Part shown: one piece after another, positions 1 to 7,256 of the stretch | Numbering within the stretch: the stretch's first letter is position 1 | How the letters are laid out: every line of letters begins with the position of its first letter | DNA from: Paractinoplanes deccanensis | Lineage (GTDB): Bacteria > Actinomycetota > Actinomycetes > Mycobacteriales > Micromonosporaceae | NCBI RefSeq assembly: GCF_016862115.1 | Contig: NZ_BOMI01000165.1 | Location: 62,001 to 126,000, forward strand | Reading direction: 5' to 3' | DNA length: 64,000 nt | The notes under the pieces: model-generated | The model's database searches: none | Told to the model about the DNA's origin: nothing | Seen by the model: only the letters and a program-made list of their open reading frames with translations | Translations under genes and position numbers: made by a program

Positions 1-244
1 GCGCGCCCACCACGTACACGTCGCGCCGCCCCAGCGACCAGGCGCGCCGCCGGACCCGCTCCGACCAGAGGAACTTCGGCACGCCCGGCACGAACTCGTG
101 GTCCGGGGCGAGACCGTCGCCGATGTTCCAGCCGTGCTGGAGGTAGCCCTGGATGCGGGGCGCCTCGTCGTCGAGGCCGCAGTAGCGCGCCAGGACGGCC
201 GAGTGACCGTAGTAGTGGTTGGCATGGTGCACGCCGCATTCCAT
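1..244 (-). CDS. Surface-polysaccharide-associated hypothetical protein (5' part, runs off window)
   Basis: An open minus-strand frame begins with ATG at 244 and is still open at the window edge, giving 81 residues. It starts MECGVHHANHYYGHSAVLA and continues with GYLQHGWN and later RRDVYVVGA. From memory, the HYYGH...LARYCGLD...YLQHGWN pattern belongs to an uncharacterised actinobacterial family often found in cell-surface or capsule-like polysaccharide clusters; that is recollection, not a search. Third positions are almost all G/C, which supports coding. It is divergent from the Rho-like gene with about 200 nt between them. No function is assigned. Confidence 0.7.
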   Translation of the reverse strand, partial: MECGVHHANHYYGHSAVLARYCGLDDEAPRIQGYLQHGWNIGDGLAPDHEFVPGVPKFLWSERVRRRAWSLGRRDVYVVGA

Positions 245-410
245 ACCTGCCAGGCGTCCGGTTGGCAAACTGCCGATGACGTACGGGGGTCGGTGCTGTG
301 CCCGGGCGCGGAACGGTGCTACGGTGACCTCACGTTCCGGACGCCGGCGTGCTCTTTCAGCCGCCTCCCGGACAGGCCGTGAGTCGACCGGCCATCACTT
401 TTTCACCCGA

Positions 411-438
411 GAGGCCCCTTCGTGGCCTCGTACAGGAG
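411..438 (+). promoter_or_regulatory. Leader hairpin and RBS of the Rho-like gene
   Basis: GAGGCC (411-416) and GGCCTC (424-429) can pair around a 7-nt loop. They are followed by AGGAG at 434-438, seven nt before ATG 446. The ribosome site decides for ATG 446 over the in-frame GTG 422. A regulatory role for the hairpin is inference. Confidence 0.5.
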
Positions 439-445
439 TATCCCC

Positions 446-1552
446 ATGACAGAAAATGATCTCCGGCATATCGGCGCGCTGCTCGACATCGTCGACGACC
501 GGGCCTGGCTGCGTGCCGACGGCTACCTGCCAGGCCGCCACGACGTTCCCGTCAATTCCCAGGACGTACGCCGCCACGGCCTGCGCCGCGGCGACCGCGT
601 CACCGGCACCACGCGCCGGGTGGGCCAGAAACCCGCCACCCTGCAGGTGGAGACCGTGAACGGCCGCCCGCCGTCCCGCCGTGCCGACTTCTACGAGATG
701 ACGTCGCTCTACCCGCAGGAACGGCTGCGCCTGGAAACCGAGCCGCAGCTGCTGACGACCCGCGTCATCGACCTCGTCATGCCGATCGGCAAGGGCCAGC
801 GCGCCCTGATCGTCGCCCCGCCCAAGGCCGGCAAGACGATCGTCCTCCAGCAGATCGCCAACGCGATCACCCGCAACAACCCCGAGTGCCACCTCATGGT
901 CGTCCTGGTCGACGAGCGCCCCGAGGAGGTCACCGACATGCGCCGCTCGGTCAAGGGCGAGGTGGTCGCCGCCACGTTCGACCGCCCGCCGCGCGACCAC
1001 ACCGCCGTCGCCGAGCTCGCCGTCGAACGAGCCAAGCGCCTCGCCGAGCAGGGCGAGGACGTGGTCGTGCTGCTCGACTCGATCACCCGGCTGGGCCGCG
1101 CCTACAACCTGCTGGCCCCCGGCCGCGGCCGCACCCTGAGCGGTGGCCTCGACTCCACGGCCCTGCACCCGCCGAAGCGCTTCCTCGGCGCCGCCCGCAA
1201 CCTCGAGGGCGGCGGCTCCCTGACCATCATCGCCACGGCCCTGGTCGAGAACGGCTCGGCCATGGACGGCCTCATCTTCGAGGAGTTCAAGAGCACCGGC
1301 AACGCCGAGCTGAAACTCGACCGCTCCCTGGCCGAGGCCCGCCAGTTCCCCGCCATCGACCTGTTCGCCTCCGGCACCCGCCACGACGAGACCCTGCTCA
1401 CCCCGCAGGAACGAGCCGTCGTCACCCAGGTGCGCCGGGCCCTGTCCGGCGCCGACCGCCGCGACGCCATGAAGCAACTCCTCGACCAGCTCCGCGCCAC
1501 CGCGTCCAACCGCGACTTCCTGCGCCGCGCGGCCCTCGCCCTCGCCGCCTAG
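446..1552 (+). CDS. rho: Rho transcription termination factor, short paralogue
   Basis: A 368-residue Rho-family RNA-dependent ATPase. The N-terminal cold-shock-like RNA-binding domain is at about 6-75 (GALLDIVDDRAWLRADGYLPG). The RecA-like ATPase follows, with Walker A APPKAGKT (124-131), DERPEE (about 157), Walker B VVVLLDSITRLGRAYN (about 206-221), then HPPKRFLGAARN and the R-loop region EEFKSTGNAELKLDR. Actinobacterial housekeeping Rho normally carries a long N-terminal extension; this copy has none and even lacks most of the N-terminal helical domain, so it is probably a second, specialised Rho. ATG 446 is chosen because AGGAG lies 7 nt upstream. Its stop codon overlaps the convergent lipoprotein gene's stop in a shared CTAG. 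Confidence 0.9.
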   Translation: MTENDLRHIGALLDIVDDRAWLRADGYLPGRHDVPVNSQDVRRHGLRRGDRVTGTTRRVGQKPATLQVETVNGRPPSRRADFYEMTSLYPQERLRLETEPQLLTTRVIDLVMPIGKGQRALIVAPPKAGKTIVLQQIANAITRNNPECHLMVVLVDERPEEVTDMRRSVKGEVVAATFDRPPRDHTAVAELAVERAKRLAEQGEDVVVLLDSITRLGRAYNLLAPGRGRTLSGGLDSTALHPPKRFLGAARNLEGGGSLTIIATALVENGSAMDGLIFEEFKSTGNAELKLDRSLAEARQFPAIDLFASGTRHDETLLTPQERAVVTQVRRALSGADRRDAMKQLLDQLRATASNRDFLRRAALALAA

Positions 1553-2079
1553 CCGGGCAGACGCGGCTCGGCGAACGTGAACGCCTTGACCGCGATCGCC
1601 TCCAGGTCGTCACCCGGCAACAGCTCGGAGGCGTCCACGACGACGCGGACGCCGCCACCCGCGGTCCGCACCCACAGCTCGTCGTTTCCGCCGCTCCAGG
1701 CGCCGCCGCGCCCGAGGCCCCGCACCGGCTCGGCACCGTCGGCCGCGATCCCGTTCTCGATCACCTCGACCGCCTGGGTGTCGCCGTTGGGATAGAAGTA
1801 GACATCGATCGACGACGGCCGTTCGACGTCTCTCGCCGTGGCCCGCACCGCCTGCGACCCGAACGCGTTCGTGTCGTAGAGGTAGGAGCATCCGCCGACC
1901 CTCTCCACCGCCTCGACCGCGGGCAGCCCGGTCGCCAGCGCCATCTCCTCCTCGGTGACCCACCGGCACGCGCCCGACGGCGTCGCGTGCGCGGGAGCGC
2001 GCTCGGCCCCGTCACAGCCGGTCGCCACGAACGCCATCAGGGCCAGCGCCGCCGCTTCTCGCCCCGCCAAGTTGATCAT
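1549..2079 (-). CDS. Putative lipoprotein
   Basis: A 176-residue protein starting MINLAGREAAALALM, with a short hydrophobic stretch and a lipobox-like VATGC, so it is probably exported and lipid-anchored. The mature part has two further cysteines (GACRW and GGCSYLY) that could form a disulfide, and resembles the DUF3558-type actinobacterial lipoproteins in size and in the pattern CRW...GGCSYLY; that family match is tentative. ATG 2079 is preferred over longer frames because TATGAT lies exactly 6 nt upstream, typical of a leaderless transcript, and because it places the signal sequence at the N terminus. It is convergent with the Rho-like gene. Confidence 0.75.
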   Translation of the reverse strand: MINLAGREAAALALMAFVATGCDGAERAPAHATPSGACRWVTEEEMALATGLPAVEAVERVGGCSYLYDTNAFGSQAVRATARDVERPSSIDVYFYPNGDTQAVEVIENGIAADGAEPVRGLGRGGAWSGGNDELWVRTAGGGVRVVVDASELLPGDDLEAIAVKAFTFAEPRLPG

Positions 2080-2085
2080 GGTTGC

Positions 2086-2091
2086 ATCATA
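2086..2091 (-). promoter_or_regulatory. -10 element of lipoprotein gene (leaderless)
   Basis: TATGAT on the minus strand ends 6 nt before ATG 2079 and no Shine-Dalgarno sequence is present. Confidence 0.55.
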
Positions 2092-2261
2092 GAACCGCTG
2101 CTCGGGACTGGTTGTTCGCGGTCGCGGGCCGACCGGCGGTTGGCGGCCGGCCACGCACCTGTCCGACGCCCGCCGGGCCCTGATCGAGCCGCGCCTGGCC
2201 GCCTGGCGCCAGGCCGGCACCGCGTCGATGCCGGCAAGAAATCGTCGGCCGCGACGTCTCC

Positions 2262-2999
2262 TCAGACGTCCGCGTAGTTGCGCAGCACCGTCAGGGCCGT
2301 CGCGGCGTGGGGGCCGGTCGTGGCCAGGCCCGAGTCCGCCGGCGACAGGCGGCGGGCGCCGACGCGGCAGAAGGCGGCGGCCGGGCCCGCGATGGCCGAG
2401 GCGGCGTCGTGCGGGCCGTACTGCCAGCTGGTGCCGTCGGGGGCGGTCAGGTCGCAGAAGACGTCGGCGGGCGGGAGGCCGGCCAGGCGGAACGCGTACG
2501 GCAGGGTGCTGTGGCCCAGCCAGGCGATGTGCCGCAGGCGGGCCGTGTCCGGATAGTCGAGGGCCAGCGCCGTGGTGACGTCGAGGGCGTGCGCCCAGTG
2601 CTCGGCGAGGCGGGTGGTGGCCAGGGTGCGCGGTTTGAGCGAGCCGGTCACCCAGCGGACCGGCCGGCGCGGGTCGGCGGCGCGCAGGGCTTGCACGGAC
2701 GCGCGGCGGGCCGTCTGCCAGCGGTGGAAGACCTCGACGTGGCCGGCGCGCTCGGCGCGGACCATGGCGTCCATGGCCTCGTCCACTGTGGGGCCGTAGC
2801 GGTGCCAGTCCAGGGCCGACGGGTGGCCGCTTGTCGTGGCGGTCACGGCCTCCTCGGTCTGTGCGAGGTGGAGCACCACGTCGGCGACCGTCCAGCCGGC
2901 GGCCGCGGAGGGCGCCGTCCAGTCGGCCGGGGTGAGTTTCAGCAGCACCGACTCCAGTTGGTCCTGCTCGGCTTCCAGGTCGTCGATGACGTCGGGCAC
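2262..2999 (-). CDS. Maleylpyruvate isomerase/DinB-fold protein, TIGR03084-like
   Basis: A 245-residue protein. The N-terminal four-helix DinB/MDMPI-type domain includes AAGWTVADVVLHLAQTEEA, where the His of the HLA motif is a likely metal ligand, and a second His in RLAEHWAHALDVT fits the three-His metal site of mycothiol-dependent enzymes. The C-terminal portion resembles the wyosine-type extension of TIGR03084 proteins. Members may be mycothiol-dependent transferases or isomerases, but this family has no proven reaction known to me. The GTG start at 2999 is supported by AGGAGG about 7 nt upstream. It is separated by only 21 nt from the upstream ACT-domain gene on the same strand, so the two may be cotranscribed. 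Confidence 0.75.
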   Translation of the reverse strand: MPDVIDDLEAEQDQLESVLLKLTPADWTAPSAAAGWTVADVVLHLAQTEEAVTATTSGHPSALDWHRYGPTVDEAMDAMVRAERAGHVEVFHRWQTARRASVQALRAADPRRPVRWVTGSLKPRTLATTRLAEHWAHALDVTTALALDYPDTARLRHIAWLGHSTLPYAFRLAGLPPADVFCDLTAPDGTSWQYGPHDAASAIAGPAAAFCRVGARRLSPADSGLATTGPHAATALTVLRNYADV

Positions 3000-3020
3000 G
3001 GCGGGTCCTCCTCGGTCGGC

Positions 3021-3791
3021 TCAGGTGTCACCGACCCTCCTGCGTCCGGCTGCCCGTGGCAAGAGCGTGGGCCGTGGCACGTGGGCCATGGCCTCGCAGA
3101 GGTCGATCAGGGCCTGGGCGCGGGCGATCTCCGTCGGGGTGAAGGCGGGCCGGTGCCGGGTCAGGTAGCGCGGGTGTCCCTCGGCGTGCAGCGCGGCGAC
3201 GTGGGCCGCGCCGGGCGGGGGCGGGCTGTCGGTGAGCTCGGCCGCCAGCAGGCTGCGGACGGCGTCGCCGGCGGTGGCCGAGCGGCGGGCCACGGTGAGC
3301 GCGCGGGTGGCCGGGTCGGTCAGGTCGTGGAGATCGGCCGGGGTGACCTCGGTCTGCTCACCGCCGCCGGCCGTGACCGTCTGGGCGACGGCGGCGGCGG
3401 TCAGGCCGCGCGGCACGGCGACCAGCAGCTCGTCGACGACGCCGTGCTCGGCGGGGTGGATCTGGATGGCCAGGATGTTGATGCCGCGGGCGGCCAGGCG
3501 GCCGCTCAGGGCCGCGAGCGTGCCGGGACGGTCGGGCAGCGTGGTGCGCAGGCGCATGAGGTCGCGGTCGTGGACCGGCGCGGTTTTCGGATGGCGACGG
3601 GTCCACCGGCGCCGCACCAGCGCGGCGACCACCACGATCACACCGCTGGCGACGAGCATGGCCTCGCCGTGTGCTCGTTCGCCGAGCAGGGTGACGAAGA
3701 GGTGGGCGGCGCCGACGGCGAAGAACACGGCAGCCACTTCGATCAGGTCGGCGGCCCAGTGTGCCGCGCGCGATCGGTCGATGGGCTTCAT
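3021..3791 (-). CDS. ACT-domain membrane protein
   Basis: A 256-residue protein. Two transmembrane helices lie at about 12-32 and 40-58. An ACT domain follows (LRTTLPDRPGTLAALSGRLAARGINILAIQIHP, about 78-125), with the DRPGxL signature of amino-acid-binding regulatory modules. The rest is Ala-rich and ends with a basic tail. ACT domains sense small ligands, usually amino acids; here one is tethered to the membrane, so ligand sensing at the cytoplasmic face is inferred. ATG 3791 is chosen over the TTG three codons earlier. Function unknown. Confidence 0.7.
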   Translation of the reverse strand: MKPIDRSRAAHWAADLIEVAAVFFAVGAAHLFVTLLGERAHGEAMLVASGVIVVVAALVRRRWTRRHPKTAPVHDRDLMRLRTTLPDRPGTLAALSGRLAARGINILAIQIHPAEHGVVDELLVAVPRGLTAAAVAQTVTAGGGEQTEVTPADLHDLTDPATRALTVARRSATAGDAVRSLLAAELTDSPPPPGAAHVAALHAEGHPRYLTRHRPAFTPTEIARAQALIDLCEAMAHVPRPTLLPRAAGRRRVGDT

Positions 3792-3866
3792 GCCGGGCAA
3801 GCCTGCCGGGATGCCGTGTCGGCGCCGATGACTGGCTGTATCGGCGGCGAAAACACTGCGCGCCCA

Positions 3867-3894
3867 TTGTGAAAGCGGGATTAAGCGTTACGGT
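3867..3894 (+). promoter_or_regulatory. Promoter of the zinc-knuckle membrane protein
   Basis: TTGTGA (3867-3872), a 16-nt spacer, and TACGGT (3889-3894) five nt before ATG 3900. No RBS is visible, so initiation is probably leaderless. Confidence 0.5.
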
Positions 3895-3899
3895 GCGGC

Positions 3900-4226
3900 A
3901 TGGGCCTGACCAGATCGACGCTCGTCGTCGGCGGGATCGTCCTCACCGCGGCCCTGTGGCTGCTGTCGGGGACGTGGCGGCACGCGGGCGCGGGCGTGGC
4001 GATGGTCGCCGCCGGCGTGCTGCTGACCGTGGGCCACCGGTTGCGGGCGCGACGGCGTGAGCGGCGCGAGCGCGACCGGTTCCGCCGGCTGATCGAGGCG
4101 GGCTGGACGCCGTGCCCGCGCTGCGACGGCTCCGGCACCTTCTCCACACCGACCGGCTACCTCGGCACCCCCGTCTTCCACACCTGCGGAGCCTGCCGCG
4201 GCGAGGGCATGCTGCCACCCGCCTAA
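3900..4226 (+). CDS. Small membrane protein with DnaJ-type zinc knuckle
   Basis: A 108-residue protein. Two hydrophobic helices lie at about 6-23 and 29-46. A strongly basic linker follows (RARRRERRERDR), then CPRCDGSGTF and CGACRGEGM, two CxxCxGxG-like knuckles as in the cysteine-rich domain of DnaJ. One zinc ion bound by four cysteines is expected. The cytoplasmic zinc module might hold a client or nucleic acid, but nothing shows which. The gene ends 10 nt before the beta-lactamase-like gene and is probably cotranscribed with it. Confidence 0.75.
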   Translation: MGLTRSTLVVGGIVLTAALWLLSGTWRHAGAGVAMVAAGVLLTVGHRLRARRRERRERDRFRRLIEAGWTPCPRCDGSGTFSTPTGYLGTPVFHTCGACRGEGMLPPA

Positions 4227-4236
4227 GGTCGTGATC

Positions 4237-5028
4237 ATGAACCTTCAGCACGTCGTCGACGAGGTCGTGGCCGGCACGCCCGGCGTCCGGTGGTCGATCA
4301 GCCTGCCCGGCCTCGCCGAGCACTCCCCCGGCCTGCGCCTGCGCACCGCCAGCGTCGGCAAGCTCCTGCTGCTCGCCGAGACCGCGCGCCGCTTCGAGAC
4401 CGGCGAGCTCGACCCGGCCGAGCCGCTGCGCCGCGACCCGGGGCTGGCGGTCGCCGACTCGGGCCTGTGGCATCTGCTCGCCGTCGACACGCTGCCCGCC
4501 GCCGACGTGGCCGCGCTGATCGCCGCGGTCAGCGACAACTACGCCACGAACGTGTTGCTCGAACGCGTCGGCCTCCAGCCGCTCGCGGTCCTCGCGGGCC
4601 GGCTGGGGTTGCGCGAGACGGCGCTGCTCGACCGCGTACGCGTCAGGCGCGAGCCCCATCACCCGGCGACGCTGTCGACCGGATGCGCGGGCGAGCTGGC
4701 CGGTCTCATGCGGCACGTCGCCGACGGCACGCTGATCTCGCCGGGGGTCTCGCGGCGGATGCGCGACTGGCTGGGCACCAACACCGACCTGTCCATGGTG
4801 GCGAGCGCGTGGCACGCCGACCCCTTGTGGCATCCGCGCGAGCTCGGCAACAAGACGGGTACGGACGACGGCATCCGCGCCGACGTCGGCGTGCGCGGCC
4901 GGCAGGCGTACGCCGTCCTGGCGAACTGGGATCACGCCGAGGGTGACCGGACCGCCGAGGTCCTCGACGGCATGCGCGCGATCGGCACGACGTGGCAGAT
5001 GTTGGACAGAACCGGTTCTGGCCGATAA
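4237..5028 (+). CDS. Class A beta-lactamase-like serine hydrolase
   Basis: A 263-residue protein of the penicillin-recognising serine hydrolase fold. The catalytic SxxK is S39-V-G-K42, the SDN loop is at 99-101, and the KTG triad is at 206-208 (GNKTGTDDGI). No signal peptide is visible, so a cytoplasmic location is likely, unlike a secreted resistance enzyme. I cannot identify the omega-loop general-base Glu of true class A enzymes; the region LLDRVRVRREPHHPATL lacks a clear ExxLN. It is better called a beta-lactamase-like hydrolase than a proven beta-lactamase. ATG 4237 is preferred to GTG 4231 because AGGT lies 7 nt upstream. Confidence 0.8.
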   Translation: MNLQHVVDEVVAGTPGVRWSISLPGLAEHSPGLRLRTASVGKLLLLAETARRFETGELDPAEPLRRDPGLAVADSGLWHLLAVDTLPAADVAALIAAVSDNYATNVLLERVGLQPLAVLAGRLGLRETALLDRVRVRREPHHPATLSTGCAGELAGLMRHVADGTLISPGVSRRMRDWLGTNTDLSMVASAWHADPLWHPRELGNKTGTDDGIRADVGVRGRQAYAVLANWDHAEGDRTAEVLDGMRAIGTTWQMLDRTGSGR

Positions 5029-5109
5029 GCCGGTGGCGGCCCACCCGCGGCGCGGCAGAATGGCAGGCGGGATGGGTGCTTGTCCCCGCCAGGAGGCATC
5101 CATCGCCGC

Positions 5110-5139
5110 ACGGGGGCCCGGATCGCTCCGGGCCCCCGT
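5110..5139. terminator. Bidirectional hairpin terminator
   Basis: A perfect 13-bp stem (5110-5122 with 5127-5139) around the loop TCGC. It lies between the convergent beta-lactamase-like and beta-helix genes and could serve both. Confidence 0.75.
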
Positions 5140-5152
5140 TCTCACGACAGCC

Positions 5153-6991
5153 TTACGGCGCCGGATACTCGGTGATGTAGACCGGGGCGCCGACCTTGGT
5201 CCGGTCCGCGGCCTCGCCCACCCCGTTGACGACGTGGTCGATCACGCCGGCGTCGAGGTTGACGGTCATGATGTGGTGCAGCTTCACGCCGGGACGGTTC
5301 GGCACCTCGAAGCCGTTCTCGGTGTGGATCTCCGGGTTGTTGCGGTTGTAGACGTAGACGCCGCCGCCGTACAGCGTGTGGTTGCGGACGTTGTTGCCGA
5401 CCTTGTAACCCGCGTAGCCCTCGACGTCGCCGTTCATCCAGTCCGCCTGCGTCGGCGGGTCGTACGGCAGCTCGTTCTGGTAGAGCACCGTGGTGCCCTT
5501 CTCACCGTTCCAGACGGTGTTGTACTTCTGGAAGTGCTCGACGAACAGGCCGGTCGCCACGACGTTGTCGCCGTTGATGACCGCTCCGTAGCGACCGGTG
5601 TTGATGTTCCAGCGCTGGGTGTCGGTGAAGCCCTCGACGCCGTGGTCGGCGCGCCACACCCACGTGTGGTCGATGAGCACGTTGTCGCTGTTGACCTCGA
5701 GCGCCGTGTCGGTCTTGCCGACGTGCGGGCCGCCCACCCGGAAGTAGACGTCGCTCAGGGTGGTCGGGTTCGCCGGCGAGCTGATCTTCAGGCCGTTCTT
5801 GTTGCCGACCTGGAGCAGCGTCTTGGACTCCTTCAGGCCGGCGTCGATGGTGACGCCCGCGACGACGACGCCGGGCACGTCGGCGACCTTGAGCGGGGTG
5901 GCGCCGTTGACAGCGGTCAGCGTGGCGTGGCCGATGCCGAGCACGACCTGGTTGGGCCGCAGCACCTGGATGCTCTGGTCGATGTCGTACACGCCGGGGG
6001 TGAACAGCAGGTTCTTGCCGAGCAGCAGCTGCGCGTTGATCAGCCACTCGGGGTCGGACGGCTTCGCGACGAAGAAGTCGCTCAGCGGGATCGTCCGGCC
6101 GGCGGTCTGGCCGTTCGCCCAGGAGGTGCCGCTGGTGTCGCGCTGCGCGGACGGCACCCGCACGTTGTACTTGCCGTTCGCGTCGACGAACAGGTACGGC
6201 TTCTCCCGGCTGAGCGGGGTGGTCTCCAGGGTCGTGTACGGCGGGTTCGGGAACGCCGAGTCGTCGGGCGCGCCCTGCACGCCGGCGAAGACCTGGTTCC
6301 AGACGCCGTTCGACCACGAGCCGACCGTGCTGTTGCGGGTCAGCCACTGCTGCTGCGAGCCGTTGGTGACACCGCCGAACTTCGAGTCGGCGATGAAGCC
6401 GCCGCTGGCGTACTGCGGGCCGGCGGTGCAGTAGTCCATCAGCGTGAAGCCGCCGTCGACCTGGAGCCGGCGCAGCGACACCGCCTGCGAGACGGCCCAG
6501 AAGTTGGCGCCGGCGCGGCAGCCGTCCTGGCCGGCGCCGTTGACCTTGATGGACAGGTTCGACAGCGTGCGCCAGAAGTTGACCAGCGCGAGGCAGTTGC
6601 TGGTGCCGCCGCCCTCGAGGCAGCGGTTGTAGACCTCCACCTTGCCGTTGATGACCACGTCGGACGGCGACGCGCCGAGGCCGGAGATCTCGGTGTAGTA
6701 GCCCACCTTGATCTGCAGCGGCTGCGCGTCGGTGCCGTACGTGCCGGGCTTGAACAGGAACGCGTACCGCTGCGTCCCCATCTCGTTGTCGACCTGCTGG
6801 GCGTGCGCGGCGTCGAGCTTGGCCTGGATCTCGGCGATCGGCGTGCTCGGGTCGAAGATCGTCACGTTGGCGCCGAAGGACGGCGCCGCGGCGGGAAGGT
6901 GGGTTGCGGGTGAGGCGGACGCGGACGTGCCGGTGAGCGAAGCCGCGGTGACCACGGTCAGCCCGACGGCGAGAAGACGCCGAAGGCGCAT
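5153..6991 (-). CDS. Secreted right-handed beta-helix protein, GH55-like glucanase candidate
   Basis: A 612-residue protein with a clear Sec signal peptide (MRLRRLLAVGLTVVTAASL, probable cleavage after SASA). The mature part is Gly/Asn/Val-rich with repeated short strands such as GVVVAGVTIDAG and NGLKISSPANPTTLSDVYF, typical of a parallel beta-helix (pectate-lyase-3 type). The segment FVEHFQKYNTVWNGEKG followed by YQNELPYDPP recalls the catalytic region of GH55 exo-beta-1,3-glucanases; this is from memory, and the family is often annotated only as a coagulation factor 5/8 type protein. The likely role is extracellular fungal or plant beta-glucan breakdown. GGAAGGGA lies about 10 nt before the ATG. 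Confidence 0.7.
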   Translation of the reverse strand: MRLRRLLAVGLTVVTAASLTGTSASASPATHLPAAAPSFGANVTIFDPSTPIAEIQAKLDAAHAQQVDNEMGTQRYAFLFKPGTYGTDAQPLQIKVGYYTEISGLGASPSDVVINGKVEVYNRCLEGGGTSNCLALVNFWRTLSNLSIKVNGAGQDGCRAGANFWAVSQAVSLRRLQVDGGFTLMDYCTAGPQYASGGFIADSKFGGVTNGSQQQWLTRNSTVGSWSNGVWNQVFAGVQGAPDDSAFPNPPYTTLETTPLSREKPYLFVDANGKYNVRVPSAQRDTSGTSWANGQTAGRTIPLSDFFVAKPSDPEWLINAQLLLGKNLLFTPGVYDIDQSIQVLRPNQVVLGIGHATLTAVNGATPLKVADVPGVVVAGVTIDAGLKESKTLLQVGNKNGLKISSPANPTTLSDVYFRVGGPHVGKTDTALEVNSDNVLIDHTWVWRADHGVEGFTDTQRWNINTGRYGAVINGDNVVATGLFVEHFQKYNTVWNGEKGTTVLYQNELPYDPPTQADWMNGDVEGYAGYKVGNNVRNHTLYGGGVYVYNRNNPEIHTENGFEVPNRPGVKLHHIMTVNLDAGVIDHVVNGVGEAADRTKVGAPVYITEYPAP

Positions 6992-7244
6992 GCGTTGAAG
7001 TCCCTTCCGTTAACGGGGAGGCAACAAACTGGATCACAGCAAGCAACAGGCGCCGGGGCATGTCAAGAGATGCCCATGCGTGAATCACCCGTGTCCGGAC
7101 ATCTCGCCGCGGTTTCGGAACCGACGTTGCCCGAACGGCCATCGGGCCTGGACGTTCGGCTCCGGTACCGGTTCCGGAATCGGTGTCGGACACCCGACCA
7201 TGATCCGGCCGAGCGTCGGATGGCCGCGGAGGCGCGGCGCCTCC

Positions 7245-7250
7245 TAGCGT
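7245..7250 (+). promoter_or_regulatory. -10 element of the SARP-ATPase gene (leaderless)
   Basis: TAGCGT followed by exactly 6 nt and ATG 7257; no RBS. Confidence 0.55.
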
Positions 7251-7256
7251 GGCGGC

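Noticed and set aside
422..446. GTG 422 as start of the Rho-like gene
   Set aside because: No RBS before it, whereas ATG 446 has AGGAG at 7 nt.
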